A stretch of DNA of 64,000 nt from Bog-532 sp963720945. GTDB taxonomy: Bacteria; Actinomycetota; Actinomycetes; Streptosporangiales; Streptosporangiaceae. The translations under genes and the position numbers were made by a program. Of the stretch, positions 8,311 through 16,859 are shown one piece after another. Under the pieces are notes generated by a model, which saw only the letters and a list, made by a program, of their open reading frames with translations, did not search any database and was not told the origin of the DNA. The stretch spans positions 434,001 through 498,000 of the forward strand of contig CAVRHH010000029.1 of the NCBI GenBank assembly GCA_963720945.1, given 5' to 3'. Numbering within the stretch: position 1 is the first letter of the stretch; each line of letters starts with the position of its first letter.

Positions 8311-9237
8311 TCACCGGGACCACCCGGCCTGCTCGGCCTCGGTGACCAGGTGGCCCGCCATGAGCCGGGCTCCCACGGCGCTCGCGAGCTGCGGCGCGGC
8401 GCCGGCCCCGGCGAGGCCGAGCGGGGCGAGCCGGGCGAGCCGGGCGAGCTTCGGCCGCAGTGGCTCGAGAGCCTCCGGGCGGGTGGCCGCGAGCACGACG
8501 AGGTCGGGACGCGTGGCCTCGACGGCGCGCTCCAGCTCCTCGACCGGGGTGCTCGTCCCGAAGTAATCAATCCGCCACCCGCTGCGGTTGAGCACGATGC
8601 CGAACATCATCAGCGCCATATCGTGCTGCTCCCCCGGTGGGCAGGCGAGCACGGCGCGTGGCCCGTGCCCGGCCCCCCAGCCGCGGGCAAGCCCGGCGAG
8701 CCGGCCACGGATGATGTTGCTGGCGAAGTGCTCCTGGGCGATGCTGGCCGTCCCCCGCTCCCACCGCCCGCCCAGTTCGGCGAGATAGGGGAGGACGACG
8801 TCCCGCAGGACAGTGATCAGCGACAGGTCAGAGAAAAGCCGGTCCAGTACGGCCTGCGCGGCTGGTTCGTCGAAGGCGTCGAGGGCCTGCCGCAGGGCCG
8901 CGGAAAGCTCACTCACCATGGACGCGGCGAGGTCGGGCCCGGCGGACGGCGCGAGGTCGGGCCCGGCGGACGGCGCGAGGCCCACACCGTCACCCCTGTC
9001 CTCGCGAAGCACGGTGCGCGCGGCCTCAGCAGCGGAAAGACCGCCGGCCAGGTGGGCCTGCATCCGGCGGACCCGCATCTCGTCCGCCTCGGAGTAGAGC
9101 CGGAAACCGCCCGCTGAGCGCACCGGCTGCAGCAAACCGTAGCGGCTCTCCCAGGCCCGGAGGACGTGGCCGCTGACCCCGAGCCGCCGGCCGAGTTCAC
9201 CGATGCGCAGCAGCGGGCGATCCCCGGGAAGGTCCAT
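8311..9237 (-). CDS. MerR-type transcription regulator with B12-binding photoreceptor domain (LitR/CarH-like)
   Basis: The product is 308 residues from ATG 9237. The N-terminal MerR helix-turn-helix reads LLRIGELGRRLGVSGHVLRAWE...YGLLQPVRSAGGFRLYSEAD (residues 9-57). A four-helix bundle follows with GRWERGTASIAQEHFAS, a clear W-x9-EH motif used by CarH/LitR to hold adenosylcobalamin. The Rossmann-like B12 domain carries PPGEQHDMALMMFG, with His at the lower-ligand position. Known members repress target promoters in the dark and release DNA when light breaks the Co-C bond. It is divergent from the lipid operon at 9331 and probably controls it and itself. A TAGAAT box 7 nt before the ATG suggests a leaderless mRNA. 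The linker holds two 24-bp tandem repeats (8927-8974). Confidence 0.88.
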   Translation of the reverse strand: MDLPGDRPLLRIGELGRRLGVSGHVLRAWESRYGLLQPVRSAGGFRLYSEADEMRVRRMQAHLAGGLSAAEAARTVLREDRGDGVGLAPSAGPDLAPSAGPDLAASMVSELSAALRQALDAFDEPAAQAVLDRLFSDLSLITVLRDVVLPYLAELGGRWERGTASIAQEHFASNIIRGRLAGLARGWGAGHGPRAVLACPPGEQHDMALMMFGIVLNRSGWRIDYFGTSTPVEELERAVEATRPDLVVLAATRPEALEPLRPKLARLARLAPLGLAGAGAAPQLASAVGARLMAGHLVTEAEQAGWSR

Positions 9238-9330
9238 GCAAAACATTCTACAACTATTAGACAAACATTTGACAGAATAGCGGCAAGAGACCTACGTTTG
9301 TCTAGACAGACCTTCGACGAAGTTTGGACA
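9238..9330. promoter_or_regulatory. Divergent promoter/operator of B12-photoreceptor regulator and lipid operon
   Basis: This is the only AT-rich stretch for kilobases. It contains a perfect palindrome TGTCTAGACA (9299-9308), and TAGACAAA (9258-9265) inverted against TTTGTCTA (9297-9304). On the reverse strand TAGAAT lies 7 nt before ATG 9237. On the forward strand TTGACA (9269-9274) is followed 18 nt later by TACGTT. Shared TAGACA/TGTCTA half-sites between the two start sites are what an autoregulating MerR-type repressor would need. Confidence 0.55.
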
Positions 9331-10674
9331 ATGAACTCTGACGCTACGGGCAAGACGGCTAAGCCGGGACCCACCCGTGCGGCCTGCGGGCCAGGCGCCC
9401 CGGCCAATTCCGCACGGCCGTCGGTGGCCGTGATCGGCGCGGGAGTGTCCGGGCTTACCGCCGCCTACCTGCTCTCCCGCACCCACGACGTCGCCCTGTT
9501 CGAGGCGGCGGACCGGCTCGGCGGCCACGCGCACACCCATGACGTCACGGACTCGGATGGCCGCCGGCATGCTGTCGACAGCGGGTTCATCGTCCATAAC
9601 GACGTGACCTATCCCTGGCTGCGCAAGCTCCTCGGCGAACTGGACGTCGAGGTGCGGCGCACCGAGATGAGCATGAGCGTCCGCTGCGAGGGGTGCGGGC
9701 TGGAGTATGCCGGCGGCCGCGGGCTGCGGGGCGTCTTCGCCCAGCCACGCCGGCTCATCGACCCCCGGTTTGCCCGGCTGCTCTGGCAGGTCGGAAAGTT
9801 CCACCGGCGTGCGTCGGCCTTCCTGCGCACGAGCGACGACGAGAACCTCACGACGTACGGTGAGTTCCTGGAGCGGGAGGGCTTCAGCGGCTACTTCATC
9901 GCCCATTACGCCGTTCCGGTCGTCTCGTGCGTATGGTCCGCCGGGCAGGAGAAGACGCTGGCCTACCCGGCGCGCTACCTCTTCCGGTTCCTGGACAACC
10001 ACGGCCTGCTCCGGGTCACCGGGTCACCTCAGTGGTACAGCATCGCCGGCGGGTCACGGACGTACGTCGAGCGGCTCGCTGGGCTGCTCCGGGACGTGCG
10101 GGTGGCCCACGCCGTCACCGACGTCACCCGGCGCGCGGACGGCGCCGAGATCCGGGACGTGACCGGGCAGATCACCCGGGTGGACCGCGTGGTGATCGCG
10201 GTCCACGCCGACCAGGCCCTCGCGCTGCTCACCGACCCGAGCGACGGGGAGGCCGCCATCCTCAAGCAGTTCGGCTACTCGGCCACCGTGGCGGTCCTGC
10301 ATACCGACGGCTCGGTCCTGCCGGAGGCACGGAACGCCCGTGCGTCATGGAACTACCGGATGACATCCTGCGACCGGCCCAGCCAGGCCGCCACGGTGAC
10401 CTACTGGATGAACCGGCTCCAGGGGCACCGGTCGCCGGAGGACTTCCTCGTCACCCTCAACGACCGCGAACGTCTCGACCCCCGCTCCATCGCCGCCGTC
10501 ATGGACTACGAGCACCCGGTCTACACGGCCGAGGTGGTCCGGGCGCAGTCGCAGGTCGCCGGCCTCGCCACGGACCGCACGGTCTATGCCGGGGCCTACC
10601 ACGGCTGGGGCTTTCACGAGGACGGCTGCCGGTCCGGCGTCGAGGCCGCCCGGCACTTCGGGGTGACCTGGTGA
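9331..10674 (+). CDS. FAD-dependent amine-oxidase-like protein (lipid desaturase/oxidase candidate)
   Basis: The product is 447 residues. ATG 9331 is chosen because the frame further upstream runs through the promoter. After a 30-residue polar leader comes VAVIGAGVSGLTAAYLLSRTHDVALFEAADRLGGHAHT, a dinucleotide-binding motif with the GG-H doublet of the NAD(P)-binding amine oxidase family. The C-terminal FAD-closing segment is TVYAGAYHGWGFHEDGCRSGVEAARHFG. Relatives occur beside DUF1365 and cyclopropane-synthase-like genes and include enzymes of methylated and furan fatty acid formation. It is the first gene of a run with 4-nt overlaps (stop overlaps the next GTG). A role in oxidising membrane acyl chains is inferred from family and context. 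Confidence 0.85.
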   Translation: MNSDATGKTAKPGPTRAACGPGAPANSARPSVAVIGAGVSGLTAAYLLSRTHDVALFEAADRLGGHAHTHDVTDSDGRRHAVDSGFIVHNDVTYPWLRKLLGELDVEVRRTEMSMSVRCEGCGLEYAGGRGLRGVFAQPRRLIDPRFARLLWQVGKFHRRASAFLRTSDDENLTTYGEFLEREGFSGYFIAHYAVPVVSCVWSAGQEKTLAYPARYLFRFLDNHGLLRVTGSPQWYSIAGGSRTYVERLAGLLRDVRVAHAVTDVTRRADGAEIRDVTGQITRVDRVVIAVHADQALALLTDPSDGEAAILKQFGYSATVAVLHTDGSVLPEARNARASWNYRMTSCDRPSQAATVTYWMNRLQGHRSPEDFLVTLNDRERLDPRSIAAVMDYEHPVYTAEVVRAQSQVAGLATDRTVYAGAYHGWGFHEDGCRSGVEAARHFGVTW

Positions 10675-11465
10675 GCGCCGCCCCCGGCACGGTCATCCCC
10701 GGGGCGGCCAGGCAACCGGCCGGACCAGCCCAGCTGCCGGTGCTGCCGGCCCTCGTTGCCGGGCAGATCACGCACCGGCGCCCCGGACCGGTCCGTCATG
10801 CCTTCCGGCACCGGATCTACCAGTGGCTCATCGACCTCGACTCGGTCCCCCGGCAGCCCGGCTACCTCAGGCCGTTCGCCAGCTTCAGCAGCAAGGATCA
10901 CCTCGGCGACCCTCGCCTGACGATCAAGGCGAACATCCAGAACTTCCTGGCGCGGGACGACGTCGACCTCGGTGACCGGGGCCGGGTCCTCATGCTCGCC
11001 AGCGCCCGCGTCCTGGGCCACGTCTTCGACCCGCTGTCCGTCTTCTGGTGCTACGACAGCAGCGGGCGGCTCGCATGCATCGTCGCGGAGGTCCACAACA
11101 CCTACCGCGAGCGGCACGCTTACCTCCTGCACCCGGACGAAGCGGGCACCGCCGTGGTGGGCAAGGACTTCCACGTCTCCCCCTTCTTCGACGTCACCGG
11201 CACCTACTGGCTGCGCTTCAGGCTGATGCCGGACCGGGTGTCCACGACCGTGGTGCTGCGCCGCGAGGGTGCCGTCGCGTTCACGGCGGCCTTCCGGGGA
11301 CGCCCCGAACCCGCCACCCGCCGGACCCTGGCCCGGCTGCTCATCCGCCAGCCTCTGATGACCCAGCGCGTTTCGATCCTGATCCGGGTGCACGGCATCT
11401 GGCTCTGGCTTCGCCGCCTGCCCGTCCGCCCGCACCCCCAGCACATCCGACAGCCAGGGGCCTGA
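10671..11465 (+). CDS. DUF1365 family protein
   Basis: The product is 264 residues from GTG 10671, overlapping the upstream stop by 4 nt. Family features are GQITHRRPGPVRHAFRHRIY near the start, then NIQNFLARDDVDL, ARVLGHVFDPLSVFWCYD, EVHNTYRERHAYLL, KDFHVSPFFDVTGTYWLRF and a basic C-terminus. DUF1365 genes almost always lie between a flavin amine-oxidase-like gene and a cyclopropane-fatty-acid-synthase-like gene, as here. The biochemical role is unproven; a part in acyl-chain modification is inferred from that linkage. Confidence 0.9.
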   Translation: MSAAPGTVIPGAARQPAGPAQLPVLPALVAGQITHRRPGPVRHAFRHRIYQWLIDLDSVPRQPGYLRPFASFSSKDHLGDPRLTIKANIQNFLARDDVDLGDRGRVLMLASARVLGHVFDPLSVFWCYDSSGRLACIVAEVHNTYRERHAYLLHPDEAGTAVVGKDFHVSPFFDVTGTYWLRFRLMPDRVSTTVVLRREGAVAFTAAFRGRPEPATRRTLARLLIRQPLMTQRVSILIRVHGIWLWLRRLPVRPHPQHIRQPGA

Positions 11466-11467
11466 CC

Positions 11468-12714
11468 ATGACCGTTTCCAGTTCCATCCGCTGGCCCGCC
11501 CTAGCCACCAGCCCGCGGGCGCCGATGCGCGCTACCATCGCCCGGCTGATCTTCGAGCGCGCCGTCACCCGGGTGCCCATCCGCGTCACCTATCCCGGCG
11601 GCCGGGTCCTCGGCGGGGGCTTGCCGGCGTCGCCCGAGTTCCAGGTCGTCCGCCCGGCCGCGTTCTTCGCCCGGCTCGGCCGCGATGCGAAGATCGGGTT
11701 CGGTGACGCCTACGTGGCCGGGGACTGGCGGGCCTGCTCGGCACCGACCTGGCCGACCTGCTGACCCCCTTCGCCTCGCGGCTGGCCACGCTGATCCCGG
11801 CTCCGCTGCAGCGGCTGCGTGGCTTCGCGGACCGGCGCGTCCCGCCGGACCTGGAGAACACCATCGACGGCTCGCGGGCCAATATTGCGGCCCATTACGA
11901 CCTCAGCAACGACCTCTTCGCCGCCTTCCTGGACCCGACGATGAGCTATTCCTCCGCCTGGTTCGACGACAGCGGCCCGATCGCGGCGGCCACGCGGCTG
12001 GAGGAGGCGCAGCTGCGCAAGATGGACGGCATCCTCGACCTCGCGGGCGTCCAGGCCGGGACCCGCGTGCTCGAGATCGGATCCGGATGGGGATCACTGG
12101 CCATCCGCGCCGCGCAGCGCGGCGCCCGCGTCACGGCGATCACCCTCTCCCAGGAGCAGATGCGGCTGGCCCGTGAGCGGGTGGCCGCCGCCGGCCTGTC
12201 CGGGCTCGCCGAGGTGCGCGTGCAGGATTACCGCGAGGCCGGCGGCGAGTACGACGCCATCGTCAGCGTCGAGATGATCGAAGCCGTCGGGGAGGCTTAT
12301 TGGCCTACCTACTTCGCGGCCCTTGACCGGCTCCTCGCTCCCGGCGGCAGGATCGGCATCCAGGCCATCACCATGGCGCACGACCGCTTCCTCGCCACCC
12401 GGCGCAGCTTCAGCTGGATTCAGAAGCACATCTTCCCCGGCGGGATCATCCCGTCTCTGCAAGCGGTCGACGATGTCCTCGCGGCCCACACCGCGCTGCG
12501 CGTGACGCGACAGCGCGAGCTGCGCCCGCACTACGCCCGGACCCTGCGGCTATGGCGGGAACGCTTCCTCGATCAGTGGCCGCGCATCCACGCCCAGGGC
12601 TTCGACGAGGCCTTCCGCCGGATGTGGGAGCTCTACCTGGCCTACAGCGAGGCCGGCTTCCGCAGCGGCTACCTCGGGGTCAGCCAGCTCCAGCTGACCA
12701 GGGAACCGGCATGA
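11468..12714 (+). CDS. Cyclopropane-fatty-acid-synthase-like SAM methyltransferase, frameshifted
   Basis: ATG 11468 opens the N-terminal domain (RVTYPGGRVLGGG, then KIGFGDAYVAGDW). That frame stops at 11764. The protein continues in the -1 frame from about 11728 (GLLGTDLADLLTPFASRLAT) through NIAAHYDLSNDLFAAFLDPTMSYSS, the SAM motif VLEIGSGWGSLAIRAAQRGA, and SVEMIEAVGEAYWPTYF, to 12714. The joined length of about 415 residues fits CFA/mycolate-cyclopropane-type enzymes. These methylate double bonds of membrane phospholipid acyl chains. The missing base lies at 11726-11734 and both halves look fully conserved. It overlaps the next gene by 4 nt, so it belongs to the light/oxidative lipid operon. 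Confidence 0.85.
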
Positions 12715-13499
12715 AGCTGACCGGAAAGGTGGCCTGGGTCGTCGGCGGGTCCAGCGGAATCGGCGCCGCCGTGGCCCGTGAACTCGCGCGCCGCGGCGCG
12801 ACCGTAGCGATCTCGGCCCGCCGCGAAGACCGGCTCCGCGAGGTTTCCGGAGGGGACATGCTGGTCGCGCCGGCCGACGTCACCGACGCCGCGTCGGTCG
12901 CGGCGGCCGCCGCGCGAGTCCGCGAAGAGCTCGGGCCCATCGACCTCGCCGTGCTGTCGGCCGGCTACTGGAGGCAGATGAACCCGGGAGACTGGGACAT
13001 CGGGGTCTTCGATCAGCACATCCGGACCAACCTCACCGGCATGAGCAACTCCATCGGGGCGGTGCTCCCCGGGATGCTGCGGCGGCAGCGCGGCGTCATC
13101 GCGGGCATCGCCTCCGTGGCCGGCTTCCGCGGCCTGGCGGGCGCCGAAGCCTATGGCGCGACCAAGGCGGCGCAGATCAACCTGCTCGAGTCGCTGCGTG
13201 TCCACGTCGCCCGGACCGGCGTGCACGTGACGACGATCTGCCCGGGCTTCGTGCGGACTGATCTCACGGCCGGCAATCCCTTCCCCATGCCGTTCATCAT
13301 CGGGGCCGGCCAGGCCGCCCGGTTCATCTGCGACGGCCTCGAGCGCGACCGCACGGAGATCGTCTTTCCGGCGCGGACGGCCCTGCTGATGAAGGCCGCG
13401 CGGCTTGTCCCCGCGCGCGCCTGGACGGCCCTGTGGGCTCGCACCTCCATCACCGGATCCGCTGTCCGCGACCACCCGCCCATGACCAGGACACTGTGA
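12711..13499 (+). CDS. Short-chain dehydrogenase/reductase (SDR)
   Basis: The product is 262 residues, ATG 12711 overlapping the upstream stop by 4 nt. The cofactor motif is VVGGSSGIGAAVARELARRG with SARRED after strand 2, suggesting NADP. NNAG is replaced by LSAGY, and the active site is Ser in IASVAGF with Y-x-x-x-K in AEAYGATKAAQ. The C-terminal segment (FPARTALLMKAARLVP) resembles SDRs acting on long-chain or membrane substrates. An SDR also accompanies this gene set in other bacteria. Its substrate is unknown; an oxidised acyl chain is a reasonable guess. Confidence 0.88.
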   Translation: MKLTGKVAWVVGGSSGIGAAVARELARRGATVAISARREDRLREVSGGDMLVAPADVTDAASVAAAAARVREELGPIDLAVLSAGYWRQMNPGDWDIGVFDQHIRTNLTGMSNSIGAVLPGMLRRQRGVIAGIASVAGFRGLAGAEAYGATKAAQINLLESLRVHVARTGVHVTTICPGFVRTDLTAGNPFPMPFIIGAGQAARFICDGLERDRTEIVFPARTALLMKAARLVPARAWTALWARTSITGSAVRDHPPMTRTL

Positions 13500-13506
13500 G
13501 GACGTC

Positions 13507-13938
13507 ATGAGAGTGCAGAAGACCGTCGTGGTCGACAAGCCGCTGGACGTGGTGTTCGGTTACCTTTCGGACTTCACCACGACCACCGAGTGGGATCCGG
13601 GCACCGTAGTCACCGTGAAGCGTGACGGCGACGGCGGAGTCGGCACCACCTACCTCAACACCTCAAGGTTCCTCGGCCGGGAAACCCAGCTGACCTATGT
13701 CGTGCGTGACCTCATCCCGGGTCAGCGCATTCAGCTGCGCGGGGAGAACAAGACCGTCATCGCCGTCGACACCATGAGCTTCCGCAGCGTCGATGCCGCC
13801 ACCGAGGTGACCTACACCGCCGAGTTCACCTTCAAGGGCCTGTCCCGTCTCCTGGCCCCCTTGCTCCGGCCCGCCCTGGAGCGACTCGGCGGCGAGGCGG
13901 AGACGGGCATGCACAAGGCGCTCACCCGTGCCGGGTGA
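13507..13938 (+). CDS. SRPBCC (START-like) family protein
   Basis: The product is 143 residues, 7 nt after the SDR stop. MRVQKTVVVDKPLDVVFGYL followed by DFTTTTEWDPGTVVTVKRDG is the polyketide-cyclase/dehydrase-type SRPBCC opening. Strands in the middle and a long C-terminal helix (LAPLLRPALERLGGEAETGM) complete the hydrophobic-cavity fold. Such proteins bind or transfer lipids and similar ligands. As last gene of the 9331-13938 operon it may carry the modified lipid or sense it. No catalytic residue can be assigned. Confidence 0.85.
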   Translation: MRVQKTVVVDKPLDVVFGYLSDFTTTTEWDPGTVVTVKRDGDGGVGTTYLNTSRFLGRETQLTYVVRDLIPGQRIQLRGENKTVIAVDTMSFRSVDAATEVTYTAEFTFKGLSRLLAPLLRPALERLGGEAETGMHKALTRAG

Positions 13939-14335
13939 TCACGCCGGCGTCGTTGCGGGGGTACCAGTGGCCTGTGCCCGCGAATCGAGGTGGAGGCAGG
14001 CCGGAAGACGGCCGCGAACAGGTGCCCCGCGTGGTGATCGCCTGTCAAGGAGCGGAAGCCATACCGCCTTCACGGCGGGAGCGCTCAAGCGGCCGCTTGC
14101 CCCATCGCGAAGATCGACCAGCTGCTCGAGGATGGCCAGCTGAGTCAGGCAAGGTCGCCAGCCTGCGTATCGCCGCGCCTGGAGCTGTCCGTACACTGCG
14201 CCCTGAGGGCTAACTGGTGCACGCACGTGAAACATCCGCACAGCGGGGCCACGCCGTCCGGGTGGCTCACCCCTGGCGGGTGATGATTCACGCCGTACCG
14301 CGGCCTAGGCTGCGCAACATGAGGGGCGTGGGACC
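13939..14335. other. Intergenic stretch without a supportable gene
   Basis: These 397 nt between the SRPBCC and YccF genes hold no convincing reading frame. A short coding-like phrase on the + strand near 14105-14148 (IAKIDQLLEDGQLSQ) has no start or continuation and could be a gene remnant. The last 40 nt contain the YccF ribosome site. Confidence 0.4.
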
Positions 14336-14719
14336 ATGCGGGTAATTCTTAACGTGATCTGGCTGCTGCTGTGCGGGCTATGGATGGCGATCGCGTACGC
14401 CGCGGCCGGGCTGGTGTGCTTCATCCTGATCATCACGATCCCGTTCGGGATCGCCGCGTTCCGGATCGCCGCCTACGTGCTGTGGCCGTTCGGCCGGACG
14501 ACCGAGATCCGCCGGGACAGCGGGGTCGCGTCACTGATCGGCAACATCTTGTGGATCCTTCTCTTCGGCTGGTGGCTCGCAGTCGGCCACCTGGTCACCG
14601 GTGTGCTGCTGTGCCTGACCATCATCGGCATCCCGCTCGGCCTCGCCAGCTTCAAGATCATCCCCATCACGCTGATGCCGCTGGGGGTCCAGATCGTCCC
14701 CGTCCCGGAGGTGAGGTGA
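14336..14719 (+). CDS. YccF domain membrane protein
   Basis: The product is 127 residues from ATG 14336 with GAGGGGCGTGGGA upstream. It holds two YccF repeats: NVIWLLLCGLWMAIAYAAAG followed by CFILIITIPFGIAAFRIA, then GNILWILLFGWWLAVGHLVT followed by TIIGIPLGLASFKI. Each has the I-P-F/L-G-x-A motif. Four membrane helices are evident. YccF proteins are inner-membrane proteins of unknown function. Its 3' end overlaps the oppositely oriented HExxH gene by about 50 nt, so the two transcripts would be antisense at their tails. Confidence 0.9.
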   Translation: MRVILNVIWLLLCGLWMAIAYAAAGLVCFILIITIPFGIAAFRIAAYVLWPFGRTTEIRRDSGVASLIGNILWILLFGWWLAVGHLVTGVLLCLTIIGIPLGLASFKIIPITLMPLGVQIVPVPEVR

Positions 14720-15137
14720 GCCAGAACGGCCGGAGGTCCTTCTCGGAGTACCCGCCGTCGGCGAGGCCCGCGCGCTGCTCGAAGACGTTCCTGGCACCGG
14801 AATCTCCGGTCAGCGCCCAGGACACGGCCGCCGCGATCCCGTACAGCGGCAGCATGACCAGGCCCCCGCAGCACGCGTACTGCGTGGCGTGCCGCGCCTC
14901 ATGCCGCAGCAGCCGCGTGTTGCCGGTGAACTCGGCGTGGCCCAGCTTGGTGACTAGGACGTTGCCCAGGCAGAACGCCGACGGCGCAGGGACCGGCAGC
15001 CGGTAGCCGGAACCGGCCAGCAGCCCGTCTCCAGCCGGGCGCAGCGTCGCTCCGCCGGCGGTGGCGACCACGATGCCGGCGAGCGTCGAGCCGTTCACCA
15101 GGTTGGCGGCCAGCCGCAGCCGGTACGCAGGACGCAT
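14667..15137 (-). CDS. Putative HExxH metalloprotein with membrane segments
   Basis: The product is 156 residues from ATG 15137, with GAGGAGCTCC directly upstream. The sequence LLRHEARHATQYACCGGLVMLPLYGIAAAVSW contains HEARH, matching the zinc motif HExxH, followed by a hydrophobic helix. An N-terminal hydrophobic region (NLVNGSTLAGIVVATAGGATL) is also present. The family is not one I can name, and the third zinc ligand is not certain. It could be a small metalloprotease or a non-catalytic relative. Its 3' end overlaps the YccF gene convergently. Confidence 0.65.
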   Translation of the reverse strand: MRPAYRLRLAANLVNGSTLAGIVVATAGGATLRPAGDGLLAGSGYRLPVPAPSAFCLGNVLVTKLGHAEFTGNTRLLRHEARHATQYACCGGLVMLPLYGIAAAVSWALTGDSGARNVFEQRAGLADGGYSEKDLRPFWLTSPPGRGRSGPPAASA

Positions 15138-15205
15138 GGAGCTCCTCAATGAGGCTTGTACCCCGGCGGGGCGGTAAGCGGGGCGCGGTAAGCGGGGCGG
15201 TGAGC

Positions 15206-16561
15206 TCACCGCGGAGGGGTGAGCAGCGGGGCGGACAGTTCGTGGCGGAGGGCGGCGGCTAGGGCGGGTGCGTCGGGCATGCGGGCGGGGTCGGACAGGA
15301 TGGTGATGCGCAGCATCCCGGCGTAGGACGACGCCGCGAACGTTACGGTGACGTTCCCGGTGGTGGACGGGATCGGGATGATTGCCCGCACTGCGGCGCC
15401 GCCGAACGTGAGCGGGTCGCCCGGGCCGCGCAGGTTGGTGACGAAGGTCTGCACGAACCGCTGGTGGTTGGCGAACCAGTGCAGGAGCCCGGTACGGGCC
15501 AGCAGCAAGAACGCGGGCACGAACAGGGCAGCCGAGGCGCCGCGGGCATGCGACTTGCGCTCGCGGGTGATCTCGGCCGTCCGGGTCACCCGGGCGCCGA
15601 AGTCGCCGGTGGCGGGCACGGTGACCGGCATGATCCCGATCTGGTTGCCCAGCTCGCCGCCGCTGGCCGCCCGCCGCGCGGCCACCGGGACCGTGATGGT
15701 GACTTCGCCGAGCTGCTGGCCGCGCGCGGCCAGCAGAGTTCGCAGCGCCCCGGCGACCGCGGCGAGCACCACGTCGTTGACGGTGCCGCCGTACGCGTGT
15801 CCCAGGTCGCAGATGGCGGCCAGGTCGACGGCGACGACGTCGAGCCGCCGCCGCGGCCCGACCGGCCGGTTGAGCGATGTCGCCGGCAGCCGGCGCGGCG
15901 GCCGGGCGCCCCCAAGTTCTGCCATTCCCTCGCGGATCCGGCGCAGGCCACGCGCCTGGCGCGGCGCGCCTGGTTCGGCCGGCCCCGCCCGGCGCAGACG
16001 ACCTCGCCAGGCATCGACGGCGAGTTCCCACGCTCGCGGTGCCGGTGCCGGGAACCGGTCCGCCCGCGCCGCTACCGTCTCGGCGACCTGGTCGACCAGC
16101 GTGCCAAGCACCGCAAGCCCAGCGATGCCGTCCGCCAGCACGTGGTCCATGATGACGAGCAGCCCGGTGCCGCCGTCCGCCAGCCCGGTGACGAACGTGG
16201 CCGACCACAGCGGCCGGGACCGAGGCAAGGGCTCGCCGAGCTGAGCCGCAGCGAGATCGAGCAGCGCCCGCTCATCCCCTGGCGGCGGGCAGCACACCTG
16301 CCGGACGTGCGCATCGATATCGAACGCCGGATCGTCTGCCCAGTACGGCCGCCCGCATCCAGGCGGCGCCCGGTAAAGCCGCTGCCGCAGCCTCGGCACC
16401 GCACCGATCCGCTCGCCGAGCACTTGCCGCGCCTCAGCGGCGCTAAACCCCGGCGCGGCGTCGAGCACCAGGACGGCTCCGATGTGCCCGGCAGGTCCCC
16501 CGTCCCCCGTAGCGAACTGCATCAGGTCCGCGGCGCTAACCCGGTCAAGCGAGGGCGACAC
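15206..16561 (-). CDS. Wax ester synthase/diacylglycerol acyltransferase (WS/DGAT)-like protein
   Basis: The product is 451 residues, standard for the family. The N-terminal domain starts SLDRVSAADLMQFATGDGGP. The catalytic region reads VIMDHVLADGIAGLAVL (residues 137-153), where the usual HHxxxDG is DHxxxDG: the second, catalytic His140 is kept but the first is Asp139. The C-terminal domain carries GELGNQIGIMPVTVPATGD and VTNLRGPGDPL, both characteristic. These enzymes join acyl-CoA to alcohols or diacylglycerol to make storage lipid at the membrane. The His-to-Asp change may alter activity. The GTG start at 16561 lies a few nt after the stop of a possible leader ORF (16571-16622). Confidence 0.85.
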   Translation of the reverse strand: MSPSLDRVSAADLMQFATGDGGPAGHIGAVLVLDAAPGFSAAEARQVLGERIGAVPRLRQRLYRAPPGCGRPYWADDPAFDIDAHVRQVCCPPPGDERALLDLAAAQLGEPLPRSRPLWSATFVTGLADGGTGLLVIMDHVLADGIAGLAVLGTLVDQVAETVAARADRFPAPAPRAWELAVDAWRGRLRRAGPAEPGAPRQARGLRRIREGMAELGGARPPRRLPATSLNRPVGPRRRLDVVAVDLAAICDLGHAYGGTVNDVVLAAVAGALRTLLAARGQQLGEVTITVPVAARRAASGGELGNQIGIMPVTVPATGDFGARVTRTAEITRERKSHARGASAALFVPAFLLLARTGLLHWFANHQRFVQTFVTNLRGPGDPLTFGGAAVRAIIPIPSTTGNVTVTFAASSYAGMLRITILSDPARMPDAPALAAALRHELSAPLLTPPR

Positions 16562-16570
16562 CGCCCCGTC

Positions 16571-16622
16571 ACCGCGGGGTGAGGGTGGGCGGCGGCACGG
16601 ATCGCTTCACGGCGCTGGTCAT
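16571..16622 (-). other. Possible leader ORF upstream of WS/DGAT gene
   Basis: A 17-codon frame starts at ATG 16622 behind a very strong ribosome site (GGGAGGAGGTG). It ends about 10 nt before the WS/DGAT GTG, which has no clear ribosome site of its own. The product would be MTSAVKRSVPPPTLTPR. Translational coupling is plausible, or a base has been lost and this is the true N-terminus of the enzyme. Confidence 0.35.
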
Positions 16623-16859
16623 CGCGAAACACCTCCTCCCTATCACGTTGCCCCACGCGGGCCGATGCGCCAGGGGCATTGGTCACCCAGACAGGCTGAA
16701 CGAGCGGGTTCCGGGCACTGGGGTGCGGTGCCGGGGGCCGGGGCACGGGACTGCTGGTTTGGCGGCAGAACCCAGCGTCCCCGTACGCCGGCTGAGGCGC
16801 CTGGCCGGGTCACCCGGCCCGGGCAGGCCCCCCGGCGCGGGCGGGCCCCCCGCGCGGGG

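Noticed and set aside
13939..14335. Gene between the SRPBCC and YccF genes
   Set aside because: Candidate frames have no ribosome site or family resemblance; only a 15-residue coding-like phrase was seen.
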